A program made the position numbers and the translations under genes. Below the pieces are notes generated by a model. It was not told the DNA's origin and did no database searches. It was given only the letters and a program-made list of their open reading frames with translations. A stretch of 13,237 bases of DNA from the NCBI GenBank assembly GCA_964467005.1, contig CAYXPI010000101.1:1-13237 (forward strand), read 5' to 3'. The DNA comes from Thermohalobaculum sp964467005. GTDB lineage: Bacteria > Pseudomonadota > Alphaproteobacteria > Rhodobacterales > Rhodobacteraceae. Positions 6,337-13,237 of this stretch are shown here, one piece after another. Every line of letters starts with the position of its first letter. The first letter of the stretch is position 1.

Positions 6337-6794
6337 CGGCCGTCGCGGTCCAGGATCTCGCGAAGCGCGGCCTCCTCCTCCGGCGACAGCGGCGCTTCTG
6401 CCGGGGCCGGCTTGCCACGCGCGCGCCGGAGAAAGGCAAGCGCCGCCGCCCCACCCAACAGAAAGAGCACGGGGCCCGCGAGCCAGAGCGCGGCGTTTCC
6501 GGCCGTGAAGGTGGGCTTGAGCAGCACATACTCGCCGTAGCGATCGACGAGGAAGGTCTTCACCTGCGCATCCGTGTCTCCCGCGGTGATCCGCTCGCGC
6601 ACCAGAAGGCGGAGATCGCGGGCGAGGTCGGCGTTCGAATCGTCGATGGACTCGTTGCGGCAGACCAGGCAGCGCACCTCCTTCGAGATCTCGCGGGCGC
6701 GGGCCTCCTTCTCCGGATCGGCCAGGATCTCGTCGGGCTGAACCGCGAGCGCCGGCGTGACCAGGAGCGCGAGGGCGAGGAGCGCGGCCCTCAT
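6333..6794 (-). CDS. ccmH: cytochrome c maturation protein CcmH
   Basis: A 153-residue inner-membrane protein that keeps apocytochrome c cysteines reduced for haem attachment. It has a signal peptide (about 1-17, ending TPALA), the family active site VRCLVCRNESIDDS at 40-53 with Cys42 and Cys45, and a membrane segment at about 100-121 followed by a short cytoplasmic tail. Length and layout are normal for the short alphaproteobacterial form without a fused CcmI-like TPR domain, consistent with a separate ccmI at 930. I placed the start at the ATG that overlaps the ccmF stop by ATGA (6791-6794). A longer open frame running upstream of it lies inside ccmF and is a shadow. Confidence 0.95.
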   Translation of the reverse strand: MRAALLALALLVTPALAVQPDEILADPEKEARAREISKEVRCLVCRNESIDDSNADLARDLRLLVRERITAGDTDAQVKTFLVDRYGEYVLLKPTFTAGNAALWLAGPVLFLLGGAAALAFLRRARGKPAPAEAPLSPEEEAALREILDRDGR

Positions 6795-8845
6795 TCCGCG
6801 GGGACCGCGGCGGCGCCGCGCCCTTTGCGTCCGCTGACCGCGCCGATGCGGAAGCGCCGGTCGGTCAGGCTCACGATCCCGCCGAGGCCCATCACGAGGC
6901 AGCCGAGCCAGATCCAGGCGGCCAGGGGCTTGTGATAGGAGCGCACGGCCCAGGCCTCCCCGTCCTGCTGCCGGTCGCCCAGCACGACATAGACGTCGCG
7001 GAGGAGGGTGGAGTCGATCGCCGCCTCGGTGGTCGGCATGCGCTGCACCGGGTAGAAGCGCTTCTCCGGGCACATGAGCACGACGGTCTCGCCATTGCGC
7101 GTGAGCCGGAACTCGCCCATCTCGGTCTGGAAGTTGCGAGCCTCCGAGCCCTTGAAGGTGCGCTCGCCCTCGTTGCCGCAGGCGCCCTGGGCAAAGGCGG
7201 CGCCCAGCGGCAGCTCGCGCACGCCCACGAATTCGAGCTGATAGGGGCCGACCGGGATCACGTCGCCAGGTTTGGCAAGGCGGATGTCCTCCGTCTCCCA
7301 GGCGGTGATGGCGGCGATGCCCATGGCCGTGAGCGCGAGGCCCGCATGGCCGAGCCACTTGCCCCAATCGCCGCGTGGCAGGCCGGCGAGGCGCTTGAGC
7401 CCGCCGAGGGCGCCGAGGCGCGCGAAGGCCCCGCGCTCCCACAGCTCGGCGATGGCGCCGAGAAGGAGCCAGGCGGCAAGGGCGAGGCCCACCGGGGCGA
7501 GGAGCGCGTGCCCCTCCTGCAGCGCCCACACCGCGCCGCCGATGGCCAAAGCGCCCGCGCCGGCCCACCAGAGCTTGGCCAGCGCCTGGGTGATAGACGC
7601 GCGCTTCCACGAGAGCATCGCGCCCACCGGCAGGGCGATGAGCAGGATCACCATGAAGGGGGTGAAGGCGAGATCGAAGAACGGCGCGCCGACCGATATC
7701 TTCGCCCCGTCGACGAATTCTCGGAAGAGCGGCGCCAGGGTGCCGATGAACACCACCGCACAGGAGACCGCGAGCACGAGGTTGTTGTAAACGAGCGCGC
7801 CCTCACGGCTGACCGGCTGGAACACGCCCTCGGAGCGCATGGAGGGCGCGCGCATCACGAAGAGGGTGAGCGAGCCGAGGATCGCGACGCCGAGGATGCC
7901 GAGGATGAACACACCGCGCGTCGGGTCCACCGCAAAGGCGTGCACCGAGGTGATCACCCCCGAGCGCACCAGGAAGGTGCCGATGAGCGACAGCGAGAAG
8001 GCGAGGATCGCGAGGAGGATCGTCCACACCTTCAGCGAGGAGCGTTTCTCCACCACGATGGCCGAGTGGAGAAGCGCCGTCGCCACAAGCCAAGGCATGA
8101 AGGAGGCGTTCTCCACCGGGTCCCAGAACCACCAGCCGCCCCAGCCGAGCTCGTAATAGGCCCAGTAGGAGCCGAGCGCGATGCCGAAGGTCAGCGCCAC
8201 CCAGGCCGCGAGCGCCCAGGGCCGCACCCAGCGCGCCCAGGTCGCGTCCACCCGGCCCTCGATCAGCGCGGCGACGGCGAAGGAGAACGCCATCGAGAGG
8301 CCCACATAGCCGAGATAGAGGAAGGGCGGATGGAGCGCGAGGCCGATATCCTGGAGGAGGGGGTTGAGATCGCCGCCGTTGAGAGGCGCGGGCTGCAGCC
8401 GGTCGAACGGGTTCGAGGTGAAGAGCACGAAGGCCACGAAGGCCACGGTCACCATCGCCTGAACCGAGAGCGTGCGCGCCTTCAGCCCCAGCGGCAGCGT
8501 GCGCCCGAAGGCCGCCACCATCGCGCCGAAGAGCGCGAGGATGAGGATCCAGAGCAGCATCGAGCCCTCGTGGTTCCCCCAGGTCCCTGTGACCTTGTAG
8601 AGCATCGGCTTCAGCGAATGCGAGTTCTCGGCGACGATGCGCACCGAGAAGTCCGACACCACGAAGGCGTGGGTGAGGGCGGCGAAGGAGATCCCGATCA
8701 GGAGGAACTGCGCCATCGCGGCCGGGGCGGCGGTGTGCATCCAGTCCACCCAGCCGCGGCCCGCGCCGTAAAGCGGCACCAGCGCCTGGAAGAGCGCGAC
8801 GGCAAAGGCGAGGGTGAGCGCGAAATGTCCGATCTCGGCGATCAT
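6791..8845 (-). CDS. ccmF: cytochrome c haem lyase subunit CcmF
   Basis: A 684-residue polytopic membrane protein, the core of the system I haem ligation complex; it receives haem from CcmE and passes it to apocytochrome c held by CcmH and CcmI. Visible landmarks are TGTWGNHEGSMLLW (86-99), the tryptophan-rich WWD region WGGWWFWDPVENASFMPW (235-252) and the four histidines expected to bind haem: His172 (ALHPPF), His260 (LLHSA), His302 (SVHAF) and His500 (WLGHAG). The late motif PEKRFYPVQRMPTTEAAI (593-610) is intact. It is somewhat longer than the roughly 640-660 residues I expect, mainly because of an extra stretch at about 545-568 that includes Cys556. The Shine-Dalgarno GGAG overlaps the ccmE stop region, 9 bp separating the genes. 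Its stop overlaps ccmH. Confidence 0.97.
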   Translation of the reverse strand: MIAEIGHFALTLAFAVALFQALVPLYGAGRGWVDWMHTAAPAAMAQFLLIGISFAALTHAFVVSDFSVRIVAENSHSLKPMLYKVTGTWGNHEGSMLLWILILALFGAMVAAFGRTLPLGLKARTLSVQAMVTVAFVAFVLFTSNPFDRLQPAPLNGGDLNPLLQDIGLALHPPFLYLGYVGLSMAFSFAVAALIEGRVDATWARWVRPWALAAWVALTFGIALGSYWAYYELGWGGWWFWDPVENASFMPWLVATALLHSAIVVEKRSSLKVWTILLAILAFSLSLIGTFLVRSGVITSVHAFAVDPTRGVFILGILGVAILGSLTLFVMRAPSMRSEGVFQPVSREGALVYNNLVLAVSCAVVFIGTLAPLFREFVDGAKISVGAPFFDLAFTPFMVILLIALPVGAMLSWKRASITQALAKLWWAGAGALAIGGAVWALQEGHALLAPVGLALAAWLLLGAIAELWERGAFARLGALGGLKRLAGLPRGDWGKWLGHAGLALTAMGIAAITAWETEDIRLAKPGDVIPVGPYQLEFVGVRELPLGAAFAQGACGNEGERTFKGSEARNFQTEMGEFRLTRNGETVVLMCPEKRFYPVQRMPTTEAAIDSTLLRDVYVVLGDRQQDGEAWAVRSYHKPLAAWIWLGCLVMGLGGIVSLTDRRFRIGAVSGRKGRGAAAVPAE

Positions 8846-8854
8846 GTTTGCTCC

Positions 8855-9301
8855 TCAGCTGTCGGGCTCGGACGGGCGGAAATGGCCCTGCTCTTTGAGC
8901 GCGTCGGCCACTTCGCGCGGCATGTAGTTTTCGTCGTGCTTGGCGAGCACCTCGCTGGCCACGAAGGCGCCGTCCCGCATCCGGCCCTCGGCCACGATCC
9001 CTTGTCCCTCGCGGAAGAGATCCGGGAGCACGCCCGTGTAGGCAACGGTGATCGCCGCGGTCCCATCGGTCACGTCGAAGCGCACGGTCTCCCCCGCGCC
9101 GCGGATCACCGAGCCCTCCGCCACGAGCCCGCCGATGCGCAAGAGCTGGTGGGGCGGGGGCGGGTCCGCCGCGAGCTCCGAGGGGGATTTGAAGAAGGCG
9201 ATCGTGTCGTCGAACGCCACGGCCACGAGGACCGCCGCCCCCACCGTGAGGGTCGCCGCGACCGCGAGCAACCGGATCCGCTGAGCCTTTTTCGACGCCA
9301 T
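8855..9301 (-). CDS. ccmE: haem chaperone CcmE
   Basis: A 148-residue membrane-anchored periplasmic protein that carries haem covalently on a histidine and delivers it to CcmF. Residues 1-9 are basic, then a single membrane anchor at about 10-30. An OB-fold domain follows (LRIGGLVAEGSVIRGAG, about 54-70, is a family signature). The haem-binding HxxxY motif is LAKHDENYMP, with His122 and Tyr126. The open frame extends to 9373, but I chose the ATG at 9301: it gives the normal MASKKAQRIR start and has a strong Shine-Dalgarno, whereas the longer form would add 24 residues overlapping the end of the YihY gene. It lies 22 bp after that gene and 9 bp before ccmF. Confidence 0.96.
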   Translation of the reverse strand: MASKKAQRIRLLAVAATLTVGAAVLVAVAFDDTIAFFKSPSELAADPPPPHQLLRIGGLVAEGSVIRGAGETVRFDVTDGTAAITVAYTGVLPDLFREGQGIVAEGRMRDGAFVASEVLAKHDENYMPREVADALKEQGHFRPSEPDS

Positions 9302-9308
9302 GACGCGA

Positions 9309-9315
9309 TCCTCCC
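9309..9315 (-). promoter_or_regulatory. ribosome binding site deciding the ccmE start
   Basis: GGGAGGA on the minus strand lies 7 nt before the ATG at 9301. No comparable site precedes the upstream in-frame ATG at 9373, so translation most likely starts at 9301. Confidence 0.75.
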
Positions 9316-9323
9316 TTGTTTTG

Positions 9324-10205
9324 TCAAAGGTGGGGTGTCCGCCGCGCGGACGCATCGGTCTTAAGTGTCGCATCCCCGAGACGCGCGGCGTTCACCACCG
9401 CGTTGACTTGGGCGCCGAGGACCAGCGCCACCCCGGTGAGATAGAAAAAGAGGAGCGTGAGGATCACCCCCGCCAGCGTGCCGTAGGTGAGCGAGTAGGA
9501 GGGCGCATAGGCGAGGTAGGTCGAGAGCCCGGTCGCGATCGCGATCCAAAGGACGACGCTGGTGAGGATCCCCGGCCACAGCCGGATCCGCGTCATCCGA
9601 CGCGAGGGCAGCGTGCGGTGGACCAGCCAGAGCGCGAGCCAGAGGATGGCGAGGCCCGCGCCGTAGCGCACGAGATCGGCCTCGCCGGGGATCTCCACGC
9701 CCAGGATCACCTCGACGAGATGAAACCCTATGGGCGCCAGGATGATGAGGAGCGCGAGCGCGCCGAAGACGGCGAACCCCACCAGCACCATGGCCACCGC
9801 GTAGAGCCGGTTGACCGCGATGTGCCGCCCCGCGCCCACATCGTAGGCCTTGTCGAAGCCCACACGGAGCGCCTCCACCCCGTTGGACGCCGCCCAGATC
9901 GCACCGATGGCCGAGAGGGTGAGCACGCTGCCACGGCGATGGGCCAGCACCTCGAGCACCACGGGCTCCAGCGTCTCGGCGACATGGTCGGGCACCCCGG
10001 CGAAAATGGTGTCGAGCGCCTCGTGGCTGTTCTCCGGGCCCACGACGAAGCCCGCGAGCGCCGTGGCGAAGACCAGGAAGGGCAGGAGCGAGAGCATGGC
10101 CGAGTAGGCGAGGTAGCCGGCGAGCACCGCGCCCTCGTCGGCGTTGAACCGGCGCCAGACCGCTCGGAGAAAGGGCCAGGCCCGGCCTGTGGCCCAGGCC
10201 CTCAC
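9324..10205 (-). CDS. YihY/virulence factor BrkB family inner-membrane protein
   Basis: A 293-residue polytopic protein. After a soluble N-terminus (FLRAVWRRFNADEGAVLAGYLAYSAMLSLLPF, residues 12-43, the family signature) there are about six membrane segments, near 35-55, 93-112, 131-158, 170-196, 208-231 and 241-267. YGTLAGVILTLLFFYLTGVALVLGAQVNA at 251-279 is the conserved C-terminal signature. The name BrkB is historical; the group is not RNase BN and its role is unsettled. The start is a GTG at 10205 that overlaps the argC TGA (GTGA, 10202-10205). The next in-frame ATG would remove part of the first membrane segment. The long open frame upstream is a shadow inside argC. It sits between argC and ccmE, 22 bp before the latter. 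Confidence 0.92.
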   Translation of the reverse strand: MRAWATGRAWPFLRAVWRRFNADEGAVLAGYLAYSAMLSLLPFLVFATALAGFVVGPENSHEALDTIFAGVPDHVAETLEPVVLEVLAHRRGSVLTLSAIGAIWAASNGVEALRVGFDKAYDVGAGRHIAVNRLYAVAMVLVGFAVFGALALLIILAPIGFHLVEVILGVEIPGEADLVRYGAGLAILWLALWLVHRTLPSRRMTRIRLWPGILTSVVLWIAIATGLSTYLAYAPSYSLTYGTLAGVILTLLFFYLTGVALVLGAQVNAVVNAARLGDATLKTDASARRTPHL

Positions 10206-11227
10206 GGGAAGAGCGGCGCCGCCATCAGCCCGGTGGTCTCCCCAAAGCCCAGCATAAGATTGGCGTTTTGCACTCCCATGCCCGAGGCGCCCTTCACCAA
10301 GTTGTCGAGCACGGCAACCACCGTGGCCTGCCCCGCCTGCCGCTCGCCCGCGACACCGATATGCACGAAATTCGAGCCGCGCACATGGCGGGTGTGGGGC
10401 ACCTCGCCGAGAGGCAGGACGTGGAGGAAAGGCTCGGGCCCGTAGCGCTCGGCGAGGGCCGCGTGGATCGCCTGCGGATCGCCCTCCACATAGCAGGTGG
10501 CGAGGATCCCCCGGTTCTGCGGCAAGAGATGCGCGGTGAAGCGAACCGAGACGCGGCGCCCCGCGGCGCGGGCAAACTCCTGATCGAACTCCGCCAGATG
10601 CCGATGGTTGCCCACATTGTAGGCGTGGAAGCCCTCCGACACTTCGCCGTGGAGCATCGCCTCCTTGGCGGAGCGGCCGGCGCCGGAGACGCCCGATTTG
10701 AGGTCGATCACGATGCGGTCGGGGTCGATCACGCCGGCCTCGAGGAGTGGGCGGATGGCGAAGATGCCCGTGGCCGCGTTGCATCCCGTGGAGGCCACGA
10801 TGCGCGCACCCGCGATCCGGTTGCGGTAGAACTCGGGCAGGCCGTAGACCGCCTCTTCCTGCAAGTCGGGCGCCTGATGCGGCCGGCCATACCACCGCTC
10901 ATAGGCCGCGAGGTCCTCCAGCCGGAAATCCGCGGAGAGGTCGCAGACCCGAGTGGCCGGCGGAAGCGCCGAGACGACCTCCTGCGTGGTGGCATGGGGG
11001 AGCGCGCAGAAGACGAGGTCGACGGCCGTGACGTCGATCTCCTCGATCCGCTGGAGGGTGGGGAGCGCGAGGTGGCGAAGATGTGGGAACACCGCCGCCA
11101 TCTCCTGCCCCGCCCGCCGGTCCGCCGAGAGCGCCGCCACCTCGAGCCCGGGATGCGTCGCGATCAGCCGCACGAGCTCGGCGCCCGTGTAGCCGCTCGC
11201 CCCGAGGATGGCGACGCGCGCGCTCAT
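10202..11227 (-). CDS. argC: N-acetyl-gamma-glutamyl-phosphate reductase
   Basis: A 341-residue NADPH-dependent enzyme for the third step of arginine synthesis, reducing N-acetylglutamyl phosphate to the semialdehyde. It shows the nucleotide-binding ILGASGYTGAELVRL (7-21), CALPHATTQEVV (74-85), the active-site Cys149 in VASTGCNAATG, the histidine region NHRHLAEFDQEF (207-218) and the C-terminal LDNLVKGASGMGVQNANLMLG. Length fits the long ArgC type. The catalytic motif is TGCNAATG rather than the PGCYPT of many bacteria; I recall this variant from Rhodobacterales, so it supports the taxonomic guess rather than loss of activity. The ATG overlaps the murI stop by 4 bp (11224-11227). Confidence 0.97.
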   Translation of the reverse strand: MSARVAILGASGYTGAELVRLIATHPGLEVAALSADRRAGQEMAAVFPHLRHLALPTLQRIEEIDVTAVDLVFCALPHATTQEVVSALPPATRVCDLSADFRLEDLAAYERWYGRPHQAPDLQEEAVYGLPEFYRNRIAGARIVASTGCNAATGIFAIRPLLEAGVIDPDRIVIDLKSGVSGAGRSAKEAMLHGEVSEGFHAYNVGNHRHLAEFDQEFARAAGRRVSVRFTAHLLPQNRGILATCYVEGDPQAIHAALAERYGPEPFLHVLPLGEVPHTRHVRGSNFVHIGVAGERQAGQATVVAVLDNLVKGASGMGVQNANLMLGFGETTGLMAAPLFP

Positions 11228-12078
11228 GCCCAGCCCTCGAAGGGGCGGGCGGGCGCGCCCTGGCCGCCGAACTCCGCCGGCTGGCCGAGGGGCAGCCGCG
11301 CGCCGTCCGACACCGCGGCGGGGTCGCCGCTCGTGATCATCCGCACCTCGCCGGCTCCGGGGCCGAAGCGGGGGTGGCGCCGCAGATAGTCCGCGAGCGA
11401 GGCCGCCACGATCTGCGGTTGGGAGAGGATGCGGGTGCGCCGGGGCAGGGCGGAGCGGAAGGCGTGTGCGACGATGGGGTAATGCGTGCAGCCGAGGATG
11501 GCGGCCTCAGGCTCCGGCATCCGCACGGTGAGGCGGCGGGCATAGCCGCGGGCGAGCGCGTCGGCCCGGGCGAGGTCGCCGGCCTCCAGCGCGTCGACCA
11601 GCCCCGCGCAGGGCATCGGCTCGATCTCGATCCCGGTCGCGCGGAGGCCGAGCTCCCGCGGAAAGGCGCCGGAGGCCACGGTGGCCCGGGTGGCGAAGAG
11701 CGCGACCCGGGAGAGGAGCGCGGGCCGCGCGGGCCCGCGATAGCCCCAGGGCCGGCCGGTCACCGCCTCGATCATCGGCACGAAGACGCCGAGCACCCGC
11801 CGGTTGGGCGCACGCGTCGGCAACCAGTCCCGCTGCAAGGGGTGGAGCGCGATGGCCGAGGCCGTGTTGCAGGCCAGGACGACGAGGTCGCACCCCTCCG
11901 CGAACAGCCGGTCGATTCCAGCGCGGGTCAGCTCCAGGATGTCGTCCGGCGCGCGCGGGCCGTAGGGGGCGTTGGCGTTGTCGCTGAAATAGACATAGTC
12001 GTACCAGGGCAAACGCGCGCGCACGGCACGCAGCACCGTGAGGCCGCCGAGGCCCGAATCGAAAAGGCCGATCGCCAT
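11224..12078 (-). CDS. murI: glutamate racemase
   Basis: A 284-residue cytoplasmic enzyme that makes D-glutamate for peptidoglycan. Both catalytic cysteines are present: Cys70 in VLACNTASAIALHP and Cys197 in ILGCTHYPIVAHAF. The N-terminal FDSGLGGLTVL (6-16) carries the family Asp7-Ser8, and SDNANAPYG (32-40) is the substrate-contact loop. The last 40 residues or so (GQPAEFGGQGAPARPFEGWA) are weakly conserved. An aspartate racemase is less likely given these motifs. The gene begins 3 bp after the acyltransferase stop and overlaps argC by ATGA, so it is probably co-transcribed with both. Confidence 0.95.
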   Translation of the reverse strand: MAIGLFDSGLGGLTVLRAVRARLPWYDYVYFSDNANAPYGPRAPDDILELTRAGIDRLFAEGCDLVVLACNTASAIALHPLQRDWLPTRAPNRRVLGVFVPMIEAVTGRPWGYRGPARPALLSRVALFATRATVASGAFPRELGLRATGIEIEPMPCAGLVDALEAGDLARADALARGYARRLTVRMPEPEAAILGCTHYPIVAHAFRSALPRRTRILSQPQIVAASLADYLRRHPRFGPGAGEVRMITSGDPAAVSDGARLPLGQPAEFGGQGAPARPFEGWA

Positions 12079-12081
12079 GGC

Positions 12082-12963
12082 TCAGCCGAGATAGAGGCCG
12101 TAGGAGACCTTCTTGGGCGGCTTCGGGCTGAGGCGATAGGTCTCCGCACGGAGGTAGTCCATGAGCGCGCGGCTGTCGCCGGCCCGGGCGCGGATCTCCT
12201 CGCGCGGCAGCGGCGTGCCGATGTTGACGCGGAGGGGCTCGCCCACCCGGCTCTCAAACTCGTTGATGAGGAGCGCCATTCGCAGCGTGTAGTTGAGATG
12301 GCTCGCGAGCTGGAAGATCCGGCTGTTGGCTCCGTCGAAGAACACGGGCACCACCGCGGCCTCGGATTTGGCGATCATCCGCGCGGTGAAGGGCTTCCAG
12401 GGCGGGTCCATCGGCCGGTCGAACGGCCGCGCGGCGGTGGACACCGTGCCCCCCGGGAAGATCGCGATGGCGCCGCCGCCCGCCAGATAGCCGAGCGCGG
12501 CCTTGCGGGTGGCGATGTTGAGCCGCTGCGCGTCCTTGGTCTCCGAGAAGTCGATGGGCAGGATCACCTCGTCGAGGTCCCGCGCCTTCTTGAACACGGT
12601 GTTGGCGATGATCTTGAAATCGCCCCGAGTGATCTGGAGCATGCGGCCCATCGCGAGCCCGTCGAGTATGCCGTAAGGGTGGTTGGCCACCACCACCAGA
12701 GGGCCCTTGCGCGGGATGTTGTCGAGCCCGCCGCCCATGAACTCGATGGAGATGCGGTAGCGCTCCTGCATCACCTCCCAGAAGTTCCGGCCCGCCTCCA
12801 CCTCGCGCTCGTAGCCGCGGGCGAGCCGCAGAAGCCGCGGGCGGCCGGTGACGTTCTCGATCGAGCGGATGAGGGTGCGCCCGGCCCGCGACCGCGCCGA
12901 GAACGAGTAGCTGATCTCTTTCGGCGCCGCGCCGGTGCTCAGCTTGGACTGTTGCATCGCCAT
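12082..12963 (-). CDS. lysophospholipid acyltransferase family protein
   Basis: A 293-residue PlsC-superfamily acyltransferase, expected to esterify a lyso-lipid at the membrane. Motif I reads VVANHPYGILDG at 91-102, with His95 and Asp101 five residues apart rather than the usual four. The FPEG motif is replaced by IFPGGTVST (168-176). VVPVFFDGANSRIFQLAS (204-221) is the later conserved strand. This NHPxGxxDG/FPxGxVS pattern belongs to the branch that includes hemolysin-like and OlsA-like enzymes, so a role in ornithine or related aminolipid synthesis is possible but not shown. No long membrane segment is obvious. GGAGG at 12970-12974 lies 6 nt before the ATG and favours it over the next ATG two codons later. 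It follows rpsI by 106 bp and precedes murI by 3 bp. Confidence 0.87.
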   Translation of the reverse strand: MAMQQSKLSTGAAPKEISYSFSARSRAGRTLIRSIENVTGRPRLLRLARGYEREVEAGRNFWEVMQERYRISIEFMGGGLDNIPRKGPLVVVANHPYGILDGLAMGRMLQITRGDFKIIANTVFKKARDLDEVILPIDFSETKDAQRLNIATRKAALGYLAGGGAIAIFPGGTVSTAARPFDRPMDPPWKPFTARMIAKSEAAVVPVFFDGANSRIFQLASHLNYTLRMALLINEFESRVGEPLRVNIGTPLPREEIRARAGDSRALMDYLRAETYRLSPKPPKKVSYGLYLG

Positions 12964-13027
12964 GCCCTTCCTCCGCCCCGGACACAGGTGATACGACCGT
13001 TCCGTGACAAGCGCAATCGGATCTCGA

Positions 13028-13047
13028 CGGGCGCGGCGACACGCCCG
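13028..13047 (-). terminator. weak GC hairpin downstream of rpsI
   Basis: CGGGCG-tgtcgccg-CGCCCG forms a perfect 6-bp stem with an 8-nt loop, 22 bp after the rpsI stop. There is no T tract, so intrinsic termination would be inefficient at most. Partial read-through from the ribosomal protein operon into the acyltransferase gene is possible. Confidence 0.25.
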
Positions 13048-13069
13048 CCGGACGGTCCTGGACCGGGAC

Positions 13070-13237
13070 TCAGCGCTTCGAGAACTGGAAGCTGCGGCGG
13101 GCCTTGCGGCGGCCGTATTTTTTGCGCTCCACCACGCGGGCGTCGCGGGTGAGGAAGCCCGCCGCCTTGAGCGCGGTCCGAAACTCGGGGTCGTAGAGCG
13201 AGAGGGCCTTGGAGATGCCGTGCTTGACCGCGCCCGC
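13070..13237 (-). CDS. rpsI: 30S ribosomal protein S9, C-terminal part (cut by window edge)
   Basis: The last 55 codons of ribosomal protein S9; the 5' part lies beyond the right edge. The translation contains AGAVKHGISKALSLYD, AGFLTRDARVVERKKYG and ends RKARRSFQFSKR. This is the universal S9 tail, whose terminal Lys-Arg reaches the P-site tRNA anticodon stem. rplM would be expected just upstream, outside the window. It is the first gene here of the long minus-strand run towards ccmH. Confidence 0.97.
   Translation of the reverse strand, partial: AGAVKHGISKALSLYDPEFRTALKAAGFLTRDARVVERKKYGRRKARRSFQFSKR

Noticed and set aside
4404..6935. An 843-codon plus-strand open frame antisense to the dioxygenase, dusA, the acidic protein and ccmH
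   Set aside because: It lies opposite genes with clear family motifs, is Arg/His/Pro-rich and low in complexity, and matches no family I know. Long antisense frames are expected at this GC content.
6932..9364. An 810-codon plus-strand open frame antisense to ccmF and ccmE
   Set aside because: It is the mirror of a well-supported ccmF-ccmE coding region; its composition (His, Glu, Arg, Gly) is that of a shadow frame.
9302..9373. A CcmE start at 9373 with 24 extra residues
   Set aside because: It would overlap the end of the YihY-like gene, lacks a Shine-Dalgarno and adds a non-family sequence, while the ATG at 9301 has GGGAGGA at good spacing.
11083..13152. A 689-codon plus-strand open frame antisense to argC, murI, the acyltransferase and rpsI
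   Set aside because: It crosses four genes on the other strand including rpsI and shows no domain; it is a codon-bias shadow.
1..13237. A hidden mobile element, defence island, CRISPR array or biosynthetic cluster
   Set aside because: I looked for transposase, integrase, nuclease/helicase, toxin-antitoxin, PKS/NRPS motifs and direct repeats at regular spacing. All genes but one read as ordinary chromosomal families, and gaps are short.

Overview
The window is a GC-rich, gene-dense chromosomal segment from an alphaproteobacterium, most likely Rhodobacterales. The basis is the system I cytochrome c maturation genes next to argC, a heterotetrameric-type sarcosine oxidase beta subunit, an ArgC with the active-site variant TGCNAATG, a RuvX that appears to use an upstream GTG start, a DUF1289 protein and a clan AA aspartic protease. 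I see no rRNA, tRNA, CRISPR array, insertion sequence, integrase or att-like repeat. Every gene is explained by a recognisable chromosomal family except one acidic secreted protein.

Layout. (1) 1-740, minus: 5' part of soxB, cut by the window edge. (2) 741-929: a 189-bp divergent spacer. (3) 930-2871, plus: ccmI, ruvX and a DUF1289 gene, joined by GTGA and ATGA stop/start overlaps. (4) 2994-3752, plus: a membrane-anchored retropepsin-like protease. (5) 6281-3760, minus: an acidic exported protein with nine pentapeptide units, then dusA, then a phytanoyl-CoA dioxygenase-like gene that overlaps dusA by 4 bp and meets the protease gene tail to tail, 7 bp apart. (6) 13237-6333, minus: end of rpsI, a lysophospholipid-type acyltransferase, murI, argC, a YihY/BrkB membrane protein, ccmE, ccmF and ccmH. 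From the acyltransferase to ccmH the gaps are 22 bp or less, or 4-bp overlaps.

How the genes work together. CcmE (haem chaperone), CcmF (haem-handling membrane synthetase) and CcmH (apocytochrome thiol reductant) form the late part of system I cytochrome c maturation. CcmI (apocytochrome chaperone) is about 4 kb away on the opposite strand with ruvX. The ccm genes sit at the distal end of a housekeeping run covering ribosome, lipid, wall precursor and arginine functions. DusA modifies tRNA. SoxB takes part in sarcosine oxidation.

I do not see a convincing undescribed system. The observations best worth following are the pentad-repeat acidic protein between the ccm genes and dusA, the cysteine-bearing insertion in the periplasmic domain of CcmF, and the dioxygenase coupled to dusA. 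All functions come from reading motifs by eye; no database search was run.
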